Shown piece after piece: positions 8,212-17,044 of a DNA stretch of 64,000 nucleotides; position 1 is the first letter of the stretch; each line of letters opens with the position of its first letter. The notes beneath the pieces are model-generated. The model searched no databases and was not told the DNA's origin. It saw nothing but the letters and a program-made list of their open reading frames with translations. The DNA comes from Martinezella lusitana (GTDB lineage: Bacteria > Pseudomonadota > Alphaproteobacteria > Rhizobiales > Rhizobiaceae), in NCBI RefSeq assembly GCF_010668395.1, contig NZ_WUEY01000021.1:1-64000 (forward strand), read 5' to 3'. The position numbers were made by a program, and so were the translations under genes.

Positions 8212-9012
8212 ATGGATGTGATGCTGCATGCCGAGGGGCTGGCAAAAGCCTATGGATCGGGCGCGGGTGCGCTCAAAATTCTCGACGGGATCAGCTTTTC
8301 CGTGAAGAAGGGAGAATTCGTCTCGATCGTCGGCCCGTCGGGTTGCGGCAAGACGACCTTGCTGATGACGCTGGCCGGATTGCAGAGGCCGGATAGCGGT
8401 TCGGTCAGTTTCAAGGGCAAGGTGCTGAACGGCCCGTCGACCGGCATCGCGGTGGTTTTCCAGGATTATTCGCGCTCGCTCTTCCCATGGAAATCCAATC
8501 TCGACAACGTGGTCTTCGGCATGGTCCGCAATGCGACGCTTGGCAGGGCCGGGAAGCTCGCGCGCGGACGTGAACTGCTGGCGGCCGTCGGGCTCGATGG
8601 TTTTGCCGACCATTTTCCGTGGCAGCTTTCCGGCGGTATGCAGCAGCGTGTCGCCATCGCCAGGGGCCTTGCTTCGCAGAGTGAATTGCTGCTGCTGGAC
8701 GAGCCCCTGGCAGCGGTCGACGCGCAGACGCGCGCCGACATGCAGGACCTGCTGCTGGATCTGGCCGAGCGTTTCCACCAGACCTGCATTCTCGTCACCC
8801 ATGATGTCGAGGAAGCGGTCTACATGGCCGATCGTGTCGTCGTGCTCACCCGGCGTCCGACGAGGGTGGATCATGACATCGTCGTCGATCTCGGCAAAAA
8901 GCGGGACCAGATCACCACGCGCGAAGACCCTCGTTTCCTGGAAATTCGTCATGACGTGATGGCGGCGATCCGCCGGTTCCGGGCGCAGGCGCCGGTTTCG
9001 GAGATGGCCTGA
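8212..9012 (+). CDS. ABC importer ATP-binding protein (nitrate/sulfonate/taurine type)
   Basis: 266-residue cytoplasmic ATPase that drives the importer. Walker A is GPSGCGKTT, the Q-loop lies in VVFQDYSRSLFPW, the signature is LSGGMQQRVAIARGL, Walker B is LLLLDEPLAAVD and the H-loop is THDVEEAV. The layout matches SsuB/TauB/NrtD proteins. The start at 8212 is preferred because the GGGAGGG ribosome site at 8199-8205 is too close to the ATG at 8206. Its stop is 2 bases before the first permease. Confidence 0.9.
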   Translation: MDVMLHAEGLAKAYGSGAGALKILDGISFSVKKGEFVSIVGPSGCGKTTLLMTLAGLQRPDSGSVSFKGKVLNGPSTGIAVVFQDYSRSLFPWKSNLDNVVFGMVRNATLGRAGKLARGRELLAAVGLDGFADHFPWQLSGGMQQRVAIARGLASQSELLLLDEPLAAVDAQTRADMQDLLLDLAERFHQTCILVTHDVEEAVYMADRVVVLTRRPTRVDHDIVVDLGKKRDQITTREDPRFLEIRHDVMAAIRRFRAQAPVSEMA

Positions 9013-9014
9013 CC

Positions 9015-9794
9015 ATGGGGTTCGAACGTTGGCTGCTGCGTTTTCGGGCGCTGGTCTCCTTCCTGCTGATCGTGGCGATCTGGCAGGTGGTGGCGATGCT
9101 GGAACTCGTGCCGAGCAGATATTTCCCGCCCATGACCGCAATTGCCGGAGGCTTCTGGTCGATGCTGATGTCGGGCGAGCTGCTGGCTGGAGACGGGCTT
9201 ACCCTGATGCGTGCCATTATCGGCATCGCCGGGGCCTCGCTGATCGGCGTCGGGCTGGCACTGCTGGCCGAGATTTCCCCGACTTTCCGGGCCGGGTTCC
9301 GGCCGATCGCGGCGCTCGTCCAGCCGATCCCGCCGGCGGCCCTGGTGCCGATGGCTGTTTTCATGCTTGGCCTGGGATTCAAGCTCTATGCCTTCGTCAT
9401 CGTTCTTGTGACGATCTGGCCGCCCTACCTCAATGGTGCGGCCGCCCTGTCGGCCGTCAGCGATGTGCAGGTGAAGACCGGCCGGATGCTCGGCCTCTCT
9501 GACCGCGAAATCCTGTTTCGGATCAAGCTTCCTGCCGCCTGGCCGGAAATCTTCTCCGGAATCCGCTATGCCGCGACCATCAGCCTGATTGCGGTGGTTG
9601 TGGCGGAAATGCTCGCCGGCCACGACGGACTGGGCTTCATGCTGATCCGCAAAGCCTTCGCGACCCGCATCCCGGAGGTCTACGCGCTGATGTTCGTCTG
9701 CGCCTTCAATGGCGTTGTCATGAACTGGCTGGTCAATCTCGCACGCTGGCGGGTGACCGGCTGGCACATGCGCATGACGGAGCGATTTGCATGA
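9015..9794 (+). CDS. ABC importer permease (first)
   Basis: 259-residue inner-membrane permease of the binding-protein-dependent transport family with about six helices. The cytoplasmic coupling (EAA-like) loop is at GRMLGLSDREILFRIKLPAA, the usual position for docking with the ATPase. It overlaps the second permease by four bases (ATGA), showing translational coupling. Two different permeases in a SsuC-like system imply a heterodimeric channel; most SsuABC-type importers have a single permease gene. Confidence 0.88.
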   Translation: MGFERWLLRFRALVSFLLIVAIWQVVAMLELVPSRYFPPMTAIAGGFWSMLMSGELLAGDGLTLMRAIIGIAGASLIGVGLALLAEISPTFRAGFRPIAALVQPIPPAALVPMAVFMLGLGFKLYAFVIVLVTIWPPYLNGAAALSAVSDVQVKTGRMLGLSDREILFRIKLPAAWPEIFSGIRYAATISLIAVVVAEMLAGHDGLGFMLIRKAFATRIPEVYALMFVCAFNGVVMNWLVNLARWRVTGWHMRMTERFA

Positions 9795-10564
9795 AGACGC
9801 TCGATAGACACATTGCCTGGAACGCGCTCCTGCTGCCGTTCTTGATATTGCTCGTCTGGCAGGGGCTGGCGATACGCGCCCATACGCCGCTCTTTCCCGG
9901 CCCCTGGCAGATCATGCTGTCGATCGGCAAGCTCTATCCGCAGATCGTCGGCCAGCTTGGCCACACGCTCATGCGCGCCTGCATCGGCTTTCTCGTCGCC
10001 GCCGCGCTGATGGTGCCGCTCGGCATCCTTCTCGGCCGGCTGAAGCTGCTCGGCCAGGTCCTCGAGCCGGCGATCGACATGCTGGCGACCCTGCCGCCGC
10101 CGGCCGTGGTGCCGATCGTCATGCTGTTTGCCGGCACCGGCGACGGGGCCAAGATCGTCATCATCTGCTACGCCGCCGCGGTGCCGTTGCTGATGAACAC
10201 CTACGAGGCATCGAAGACGGTGCATCCTTCCGCCAATCTCGTCGCGCGGGCGCTGCATCTGACACGCCTGGAAGCGATGTGGCACATCGACCTGCCGGCC
10301 GCGCTGCCGATGATCGCGACGGGCGTCCGGCTCGCCGTCTCCTCGGCGCTCCTCGTCAGCGTCACCTCCGAGATGCTGCTTGCGACCAACGGCATCGGCG
10401 TCTTCATCCAGCGCCAGCAGGAGAACTTCCAGATCGCCGGCGGCCTTGCCGGCATTGCCTTCATCTCGCTTGCGGGGCTCATCATCAACAGCCTCGTCTT
10501 CCAGTTCGAGAAGCGCTGGCTGTTCTGGCACTACCGCAATCTCGACACGAACAGCAAAGGTTGA
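9791..10564 (+). CDS. ABC importer permease (second)
   Basis: 257-residue inner-membrane permease related to its upstream neighbour, with about six helices and an EAA-like loop at ARALHLTRLEAMWHIDLPAA. Together they would form the pore of the importer. The start overlaps the previous stop by four bases, and the sulfatase gene begins three bases after its stop, so the whole set is one operon. Confidence 0.88.
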   Translation: MKTLDRHIAWNALLLPFLILLVWQGLAIRAHTPLFPGPWQIMLSIGKLYPQIVGQLGHTLMRACIGFLVAAALMVPLGILLGRLKLLGQVLEPAIDMLATLPPPAVVPIVMLFAGTGDGAKIVIICYAAAVPLLMNTYEASKTVHPSANLVARALHLTRLEAMWHIDLPAALPMIATGVRLAVSSALLVSVTSEMLLATNGIGVFIQRQQENFQIAGGLAGIAFISLAGLIINSLVFQFEKRWLFWHYRNLDTNSKG

Positions 10565-10567
10565 TCC

Positions 10568-12223
10568 GTGACCAAGAAAAAGAACGTCCTTTTCATCATG
10601 TGCGACCAGCTGCGCTACGACTACTTGTCCTGCGCCGGTCATCCGACGCTGAAGACGCCGAACATAGACAGCCTCGCCGCTCGTGGCGTGCGCTTTGCCA
10701 ACTGCTACGTGCAATCCACCGTCTGCGGCCCATCCCGCATGAGCGCCTATACCGGCCGCTATGTCCGCTCGCATGGCTCGACGCAGAACGGCATTCCACT
10801 GCGCGTCGGCGAGCCGACAATGGGCGATCATCTGCGTGAGCTCGACGTGCGTTGCGCCTTGATCGGCAAGACGCATATGGTGGCCGACCAGGAGGGCATG
10901 CAGCGCCTCGGCATCGATCCCGATTCGATCATCGGTGTGCATGTCGCCCAATGCGGCTTCGAACCCTATGAACGCGACGACGGCTTGCACCCCTCGACCG
11001 ACTACGATGCCGATCCCGTCTATGACACCTATCTTCGGGACCATGGCTTCGATGCCGACAATCCCTGGGAGCATTGGGCCAATTCCGGGGAGGGGGAAGA
11101 TGGCGAGAACCTGAACGGCTGGCTGCTTGCCCATGCCGACAAGGCGGCGCGCATTCCGCAAGAGCATTCCGAGACACCCTACATGACCCGCCGCGCCATG
11201 CGCTTCATCGAGGAGGCCGAGAGCAGGGGACAGAGTTGGTGCGCCCACCTTTCCTACATCAAGCCGCACTGGCCCTATATCGTGCCGGCACCTTATCACG
11301 ACATGTATTCGGCAAAGGATGTGAAGCCGGCGGTCCGTGCAGTGTCCGAACGGGATAACCCGCATCCGGTTCTGGCCGCCTATCAGCGCGAGCGGTATTC
11401 GGTCAATTTCTCGCGCGACGAGGTACGCGAGAGGGTGGTCCCGGCCTATATGGGCCTCATCAAGCAGATCGACGATCAGATGGGCGTGCTCTTCAGGTTT
11501 CTGGAGGAGCGCGGGCTGTTCGAGAATACCATGATCGTTTTCACTTCGGACCATGGCGATTATCTCGGCGATCACTGGCTCGGCGAGAAGTACATGTTCC
11601 ATGATGTCTCGGTGAAAGTGCCGCTGATCGTCTATGACCCTTCGCCGGCGGCCGATGCGACGCGGGGCGCGGTGATGGACCATCTGGTCGAGATGATCGA
11701 CATGGCCCCGACCTTCCTCGACTATCTCGGCGGCGGTGCAAAGCCGCATGTGCTGGAGGGCCGTTCGGTCCTGTCATTGCTGCGCGGTGAAAAATCTTCC
11801 TCGTGGCGCCGCTTCGCCGTCAGCGAATACGACTATTCGGGCGAACGCGCGCGGCTGGCGCTCGCTCTGCCCGTCGGCGATTGCCGGCTGTTCATGATCA
11901 CCGATGGCCGCCACAAGCTTGTCACCGGTCCGGGCGTGGCGCCGATCCTGTTCGACCTCGCGGCCGATCCCGATGAGCTCGTCGATCTCGGCCGGGACCC
12001 CGGCAAGGCGGATGCGATCCATAGGCTGGAGACCGCGCTCGAGCGCTGGCTGCAGACGCCCGCCAACCGTATCACGGTATCGGACACCTGGGTGACGTCA
12101 GCCGACGAGAAGTTTCCGCATTTCGATCCGCTGATCGAGCAGGGGGTGCTGATCGGCTATTGGGACGAGGCCGAGCTTGCCGGACAGTATGCGGCGCGGG
12201 AGCGCTGGCTGGCGAAGCGATAG
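10568..12223 (+). CDS. Formylglycine-dependent sulfatase, cytoplasmic
   Basis: 551-residue alkaline phosphatase superfamily hydrolase. The maturation motif C-G-P-S-R is present at residues 53-57; Cys53 would be converted to formylglycine. Other active-site parts seen: Asp13 in MCDQ, the GKTH segment (K101, H103) which corresponds to the GK-x-H of sulfatases, and TSDHGDYLGDH, a metal-binding Asp-His pair. Phosphonate monoester hydrolases have Tyr/Thr instead of that Lys/His, so sulfatase is preferred. There is no signal peptide, so it would act on an imported substrate inside the cell. Start codon is GTG with AAAGG upstream. It is the last gene of the importer operon. The natural substrate is unknown; choline sulfatase is possible but not supported by a clear match. 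Confidence 0.8.
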   Translation: MTKKKNVLFIMCDQLRYDYLSCAGHPTLKTPNIDSLAARGVRFANCYVQSTVCGPSRMSAYTGRYVRSHGSTQNGIPLRVGEPTMGDHLRELDVRCALIGKTHMVADQEGMQRLGIDPDSIIGVHVAQCGFEPYERDDGLHPSTDYDADPVYDTYLRDHGFDADNPWEHWANSGEGEDGENLNGWLLAHADKAARIPQEHSETPYMTRRAMRFIEEAESRGQSWCAHLSYIKPHWPYIVPAPYHDMYSAKDVKPAVRAVSERDNPHPVLAAYQRERYSVNFSRDEVRERVVPAYMGLIKQIDDQMGVLFRFLEERGLFENTMIVFTSDHGDYLGDHWLGEKYMFHDVSVKVPLIVYDPSPAADATRGAVMDHLVEMIDMAPTFLDYLGGGAKPHVLEGRSVLSLLRGEKSSSWRRFAVSEYDYSGERARLALALPVGDCRLFMITDGRHKLVTGPGVAPILFDLAADPDELVDLGRDPGKADAIHRLETALERWLQTPANRITVSDTWVTSADEKFPHFDPLIEQGVLIGYWDEAELAGQYAARERWLAKR

Positions 12224-12275
12224 CTGTTCTCAATCGGGCTATTGTGGTCAATCGCCCGACTGCTCTTGTATTCCA

Positions 12276-13466
12276 TCAAGCCAGGTACGGGCCAATCCGT
12301 TCGGCGACGGATGCGACGTCCTCGACCCGCATGCCCGCCACATTGATCCTCCCCGAGTCGGGCATGTAGATGCCGTGTTCGGCTCGCAGCCGGCGCGCAT
12401 TTTCCGGAGAGATCGGCAGGAGCGAGAACATGCCTTCCTGGGAGCCGATGCCGGCGAGCTCCGGCCGGAACTGGCCGAATGCCTCGGCCGCTGCCCGGCG
12501 GATGTCCGTTATGCGGATACGCATTTCGTTCAGCTCGTCCACCCAGGTCTGGCGGCGGGAGGGATCCTGAAGGATCGCGGCGACGATGGCAGCGCCGTGC
12601 GCCGGCGGCATGGAGTAGCTGGTGCGGGCATGGCTTGCCAGATTGCCGACGCCCTTGTTCAGCGATGCCTGCAGGTCTCCGAACAGATAGGCAGCACCGG
12701 TTCGTTCCCGATACAGCGAAAAGGACTTGGAGCAGGAGACGGCAACCATGGCCTCGCCCACAGCCTCGATGACGCTCATCATGCCGGCTGCGTCCTCGAC
12801 AAGACCGTGCCCGAGCCCTTGATAGGCACTGTCGAAAAGCGGCAGCAATCCCTTGTCAGCTATGATCGCGGCAATATCCTGCCAGTTCTGCCGCGATAGC
12901 CCTGCGCCGGTGGGGTTATGGCAGCTTGCCTGCAACAGCACCGCGTCTCCCGGTGCGGCGTTCCGCAGGGTCGTCAGCATTTCGTCGACGAGAGCGGTCT
13001 GTGTGCCGATGTCGAAGAACCGATAGGTTCCGATCTGCAGGCCAACCGAGGCAAAAATCGCCTGATGGTTGACCCATGTCGGCGTGCCGATCCAGATTTT
13101 CCGCCGCTTGTCGAGGGAAAGCAGTTCTGCAGCAAGGCGCAGGGCGCCGGTGCCGCCCGGCGTCTGAATTCCGGCAACCGGCTTGCCAGCATGGCGCTCG
13201 CCGAAGACTTCGAGCGCCAGCATCCGTAGGAACGCGGGGTCACCCTCGGGGCCGATGTAGGACTTGGATTCCTGGGTTTCCCAGAGATAGTGCTCGGCGG
13301 CCTTGACGGCTTTCATGACGGGAGTGCGGCCTGTCTCGTCGCGATAGACGCCGACCCCAAGGTCGACCTTTCCCGATCGCGGATCGGCCGCGAACTTGGC
13401 AATCAATTCAAGCAGCTGATCCGGCTTCTGCTCCGTCAGGCTATCGAAAAGCGCCGTCTTGTTCAT
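12276..13466 (-). CDS. Aromatic/aspartate family I aminotransferase
   Basis: 396-residue PLP enzyme of the AspC/TyrB type. The Schiff-base Lys is K247 in SCSKSFSLYRERTGA; the CHNPTG motif (N184) and FDSAYQG (D212) that hold the cofactor are present, and the length is typical. This family transfers the amino group of aspartate, phenylalanine or tyrosine to 2-oxoglutarate. It has GGGAGG before the ATG and lies about 190 bases downstream of the E2 gene on the same strand. In that setting it could make the 2-oxo acid (for example phenylpyruvate) used by the dehydrogenase; this is inference. Confidence 0.85.
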   Translation of the reverse strand: MNKTALFDSLTEQKPDQLLELIAKFAADPRSGKVDLGVGVYRDETGRTPVMKAVKAAEHYLWETQESKSYIGPEGDPAFLRMLALEVFGERHAGKPVAGIQTPGGTGALRLAAELLSLDKRRKIWIGTPTWVNHQAIFASVGLQIGTYRFFDIGTQTALVDEMLTTLRNAAPGDAVLLQASCHNPTGAGLSRQNWQDIAAIIADKGLLPLFDSAYQGLGHGLVEDAAGMMSVIEAVGEAMVAVSCSKSFSLYRERTGAAYLFGDLQASLNKGVGNLASHARTSYSMPPAHGAAIVAAILQDPSRRQTWVDELNEMRIRITDIRRAAAEAFGQFRPELAGIGSQEGMFSLLPISPENARRLRAEHGIYMPDSGRINVAGMRVEDVASVAERIGPYLA

Positions 13467-13567
13467 TGCTTCCTCCCATTATGTCTGTTCGCGACGAGCC
13501 GTTGCGCTCGCTTTGCGCTATCGAGGCGTGGATTGGACTTCCTCCAATGCCGCCGCAGCCGCTTCCC

Positions 13568-13660
13568 TTACCGCTTTATTGTCCGAGGATGGGCATGGCA
13601 AGTATCGGCAAAGTCCTTGGTGTCGGTCGCTGGAGCGTCATGGTGGTTCTCCCCGCTCAT
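13568..13660 (-). CDS. Possible 30-residue small ORF overlapping the E2 stop
   Basis: An ATG overlaps the E2 TGA in the ATGA arrangement and opens a 30-codon frame (starting MSGENHHDAPATDTK) ending in TAA. It would be translationally coupled to E2. There is no known family match that I recognise and no separate ribosome site, so it may be chance. Confidence 0.2.
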   Translation of the reverse strand: MSGENHHDAPATDTKDFADTCHAHPRTIKR

Positions 13661-14844
13661 TGCGGCCAGTTCTGAAGGACCCGCACGAATTCGGTCAGCC
13701 AGGCATTCGTCTGGTGGCCGTCCAGCGAGCGATGGTCGATCGTCAGCGATACGTAGGCCATTGGGCGGATCTGGATCGTATCGACCCCGTCGATCTCCCG
13801 CACCACGACGCGCTTTTCCAGTTTGCCGATGCCGAGAATGGCCGACTGAGGCTGGTTGATGATGATCGGAGATGCCAGCAGCGATCCGGAAACGCCATGG
13901 TTGGAGATGGTGAACGTTCCACCCTTCAGCTCGTCGCCCTTGAGGGCGCTGGAGCGTGCCCTGGCCGTCAGATCCTGAAGCCGGGCGGCAATAGTCTCAA
14001 GCGGCAGACCTTGTGCCTGCCGGATGATCGGTGCGATCAGGCCTTTGTCGCCCAATGCGATGCCGACGCCGATGTTGACGTCCTCGAATATCTCGAGCCC
14101 GTCATCATGCCACTGGCTGTTTACCTCCGGTACGACCGTCATGGCCGCGACGGATGCCGCCACGACGTAGGCCGTGTAGGAGAGGTTTACTCCTTCGGCC
14201 CGCAGGCGGTCCTTGTGGCTTTCGCGATGACGCATGATCGCCGTGAAATCGGCCTCGAAGACCGCGGTGACTTGAGGTGCCGTCGCCAGGGATTGGGCCA
14301 TATGCCTTGCGATCGCAAGCCGCATGGCCGAATGGGGGATCGTCCGGGATTTGCCGTCGACCGAGATTGCCGGGAAAGGATGCCCGGTTGCAGCTGGCTG
14401 CGACTTCTTGACCTCGAACGCCTGATCCATATCGGCGCGAGTGACCCGTCCGTCTCTGCCGCTGCCTTTAAGGGTGGCGGGATCGATGCCGTGTTCTTCG
14501 GCGGCGCTACGGACGGCAGGAGAATAATACGCGGAGGCTGTCGCAGACGAGACCGGCTGTGTCTGCAAAGTGGCGGCAGGCGCTTCGGCTACGACGCCTT
14601 CGGCACGGGCAATCATTCGTCCCAAAATCGCTCCGGGCGTGGCATCATCGCCGTCCTCCATGACGATTTCGCTCAGGATGCCGCTGCAAGGTGCCGGTAT
14701 CTCCTGGGTGACCTTGTCGGTTTCCAGTTCGACCAGCGCATCGCCTTCCTTCACATGATCGCCGATCTGCTTCAGCCAGTTCCGGACGACCGCTTTCGTG
14801 CCTTCCTGCTCGATCGGAGCCGTGATCTCAATGGTATTCGTCAT
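13657..14844 (-). CDS. 2-oxoacid dehydrogenase E2, dihydrolipoamide acyltransferase
   Basis: 395-residue core enzyme of a 2-oxoacid dehydrogenase complex, moving the acyl group from lipoamide to CoA. Domain order: one lipoyl domain (residues 3-78) with the lipoylated Lys44 in LETDKV; a proline/alanine linker; an E1/E3-binding domain at about 113-150 (SPAVRSAAEEHGID, GSGRDGRVTRADMD); and the catalytic domain ending in IDHRSLDGHQ with the active-site His and Asp. It follows the E1 gene by 2 bases. No E3 lipoamide dehydrogenase is present, so it would borrow one from another complex. The acyl specificity (branched-chain or aromatic) is not clear from sequence. Confidence 0.9.
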   Translation of the reverse strand: MTNTIEITAPIEQEGTKAVVRNWLKQIGDHVKEGDALVELETDKVTQEIPAPCSGILSEIVMEDGDDATPGAILGRMIARAEGVVAEAPAATLQTQPVSSATASAYYSPAVRSAAEEHGIDPATLKGSGRDGRVTRADMDQAFEVKKSQPAATGHPFPAISVDGKSRTIPHSAMRLAIARHMAQSLATAPQVTAVFEADFTAIMRHRESHKDRLRAEGVNLSYTAYVVAASVAAMTVVPEVNSQWHDDGLEIFEDVNIGVGIALGDKGLIAPIIRQAQGLPLETIAARLQDLTARARSSALKGDELKGGTFTISNHGVSGSLLASPIIINQPQSAILGIGKLEKRVVVREIDGVDTIQIRPMAYVSLTIDHRSLDGHQTNAWLTEFVRVLQNWPQ

Positions 14845-14846
14845 GC

Positions 14847-16925
14847 TCAGAACTCCAGGATTTCGGCAATGCGCTTGGCGATCCGTTCCGTAGACGGCAC
14901 GGCCCACTCGAGAAGGACGGGGTTATGCGGGCTTGGAATATCCGGCATGGTCAGGCGGGAGACCGGCGCATCGAGATCCGTGAATGCCTTGTCCGCGATC
15001 ACCGCGGCAATCTCCGCTCCAAACCCGCCAGTCCCAAGGTCTTCGTGAACGATGAGGCAGCGATGCGTCTTTGCGACCGAGGTCAGCACCGCTTCCTGAT
15101 CCCAGGGCATCAGCGTGCGAAGGTCGAGGATATCGGCCGACAGGCCCTCGGCGGCTTCCTCGCATCGGTGCACCATGGCGCCCCAGGTAATGATGGTGAT
15201 GTCGTTGCCGGTCCGCGTCAGCTTCGCCTTGCCGAAGGGCAGCGCAAAATCATCGCCGGGATAGGGACGGCGTGCCCATGCGTGGTCGAGCATGGCCCTA
15301 TGCTCGAAGAAAATGACCGGATCGTTGCCGCGGATCGAGGTGCGCAGCAGGCCGACAGCATCCTCCGCATTCGAGGGAACGGCGACCTTCCAGCCGGGCT
15401 GGTGAACGAAGGCCACTTCGTTGGTCTGGCTGTGCCAGGGGTCGCCGCATTTGAAGAAGCCGTCGGGCATGCGCACCACGACCGGGGCGGCGAAGCGGTT
15501 GTTGGTGCGCCAGCGGATGGTGCCGCAGTCGTTCAGCTGTTCGGTGGCCGGTTCCGCATATTTCCGGAACTGGATTTCCGGAACGGGGACGAGACCGGCC
15601 AATGCCATGCCGACGGCACGGCCGATGATGCCCTCTTCGGACAGCGAGGTATCGAAAACCCGCTCAGCGCCGAATTTATCCTGCATGCCGAGGGTGACGG
15701 CATGCACCCCGCCCTTCGGGCCGACATCCTCGCCGAAGATGACGACGCGCTCGTTGATCGCCATTTCGTGTTCGAGCGTTCGGCGGATGGCGGTGACCAT
15801 GTTGACGCGGGGGCCTGCGGCTGCAGGTGCAGACCTTGTTGCCGGCGGCGCGTAACCGCCGGGATGCTGACCGCCCATCGTCTGCATGTCGCCGCCGAAG
15901 AACACATGGCGCATCACGGACGAGGGGTCGGCGGCAGGCCGGTTTTCGGCGGCGGCTCGGGCGTTTTCGGCCTTCTCGCGCGCCTCGCTTTCGCAAGCGC
16001 TCCATTCCTCGGCCGTCATTACGGCGGGGACGAGGAAATCCTTCAGCCGCGGCAACGGATCGCGTTCCCATTCGCGCCGCACCGTTTCCTCGCTCTTGTA
16101 GGCCTGCGTATCCTGAAAACTGTGCCCCTCGAGGCGCGGCACCGTCAGTCGCAGGAGCGCGGGCTTGCGCTGGTCGCGAACGAAGGAGACCGCGTCCTGC
16201 ACAAGGCGCGCGGCGTCCGCTGGATTGCAGCCGTCGCCGTCGAAGATTGCGAGGTTTCTCCAGCTTGCGAGGTTGGCCGCAATGTTCCCGCCGGGGGTCT
16301 GCGCCGTCGATGGCACAGAAATGCCAAAACCATTGTCTTCGATATAGAACAGCATCGGCAATGCCTGCGTCGTCGCGGCGGTCAGGGCTGCCCAGAAGCC
16401 GTTCGAGGCTACGGAGCCGTCGCCACCGAGCACGACACCGATGTCCCTTGCGTAGTCCTGCCGGCCCAATGTGGTGGCATAATATTTCATCGCCTGCGCC
16501 CAGCCGGCGGTTGGCGTGTATTGGGCACCGACGCCGCCGCACATGGGCAGCGCCGCGGCGCCCGCGGTGTTCGGATAATTGAAGACCACGCCGATGTCCC
16601 GTCCGTCGGAATAGCCGCCGGCGCGGCCCATGGCCGAGCCAAGGGCATCCACTGGATCAATCCCAAGGGAAAGCAGCAGCGGCCGCGAGCGATAATAGCC
16701 GCATGTGGCATCGTGCCGGCCCGTCAGCTGCATCCCGAGAAGGATCTGCGCCATGTCGTGACCGCGCGCGGAAAATTGATACAGAACCTTCTTTTCCGGA
16801 ACGAGATGCTTTTCCTCCATCTCGTCGAGAGCCCTGGAAAGGTGGACGAGATAGGCCACCCTGCGCCAGTCGACGCGATCGTCCGGCGAGTTCCGCTCGT
16901 GGTTTCTGACGGCTAGCTGGGCCAT
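14847..16925 (-). CDS. 2-oxoacid dehydrogenase E1, fused alpha and beta subunits
   Basis: 692-residue thiamine diphosphate enzyme that decarboxylates a 2-oxo acid and acylates the E2 lipoyl group. The N-terminal half is the alpha subunit (PLLLSLGIDPVDALGSAMGR; ThDP-binding GDGSVASNGFWAALTAA...EDN). A Pro/Ala linker at about 355-380 leads to the beta subunit (ERVVIFGEDVGPKGG, HQPGWKVAVPSNAEDAVGLL, EDLGTGGFGAEIAA). Branched-chain-type E1 is usually two genes; here it is a single fused gene. AGGAGG stands 6 bases before the start at 16925. Divergent from the Lrp gene and followed by E2 and an aminotransferase. Confidence 0.9.
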   Translation of the reverse strand: MAQLAVRNHERNSPDDRVDWRRVAYLVHLSRALDEMEEKHLVPEKKVLYQFSARGHDMAQILLGMQLTGRHDATCGYYRSRPLLLSLGIDPVDALGSAMGRAGGYSDGRDIGVVFNYPNTAGAAALPMCGGVGAQYTPTAGWAQAMKYYATTLGRQDYARDIGVVLGGDGSVASNGFWAALTAATTQALPMLFYIEDNGFGISVPSTAQTPGGNIAANLASWRNLAIFDGDGCNPADAARLVQDAVSFVRDQRKPALLRLTVPRLEGHSFQDTQAYKSEETVRREWERDPLPRLKDFLVPAVMTAEEWSACESEAREKAENARAAAENRPAADPSSVMRHVFFGGDMQTMGGQHPGGYAPPATRSAPAAAGPRVNMVTAIRRTLEHEMAINERVVIFGEDVGPKGGVHAVTLGMQDKFGAERVFDTSLSEEGIIGRAVGMALAGLVPVPEIQFRKYAEPATEQLNDCGTIRWRTNNRFAAPVVVRMPDGFFKCGDPWHSQTNEVAFVHQPGWKVAVPSNAEDAVGLLRTSIRGNDPVIFFEHRAMLDHAWARRPYPGDDFALPFGKAKLTRTGNDITIITWGAMVHRCEEAAEGLSADILDLRTLMPWDQEAVLTSVAKTHRCLIVHEDLGTGGFGAEIAAVIADKAFTDLDAPVSRLTMPDIPSPHNPVLLEWAVPSTERIAKRIAEILEF

Positions 16926-16979
16926 GTGATCCTCCTGCATATGGCCGTCTGATTCTAATTCAAAACACCCGCTCTATTC

Positions 16980-17016
16980 CTTTCAATTTCCCAGGTTTCG
17001 TTGCAGTATTTGAAAG
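16980..17016. promoter_or_regulatory. Inverted repeat in E1/Lrp intergenic region
   Basis: CTTTCAA (16980-16986) and TTGAAAG (17010-17016) form an inverted repeat with centres about three helical turns apart in the divergent promoter region. Lrp/AsnC proteins commonly bind such spaced AT-rich sites; the link is inferred from position only. Confidence 0.3.
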
Positions 17017-17044
17017 CTTTATTTCGCAAAGAGAGAGTTTCTGA

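Noticed and set aside
9680..11749. 689-residue frame on the minus strand
   Set aside because: Antisense to the second permease and the sulfatase; His/Asp/Arg-rich shadow typical of high-GC DNA.
10568..12223. Phosphonate monoester hydrolase as the function
   Set aside because: The CxPSR motif fits both, but the GK-x-H residues are those of sulfatases, not the Tyr/Thr of phosphonate monoester hydrolases. Kept only as a lesser alternative.
12233..12260. Inverted repeat TCGGGC/GCCCGA between the sulfatase and aminotransferase genes as terminator
   Set aside because: Only six pairs with a 14-base loop and no U tract; too weak to call.
14925..16916. 663-residue frame on the plus strand
   Set aside because: Antisense to the E1 gene, whose motifs are clear.
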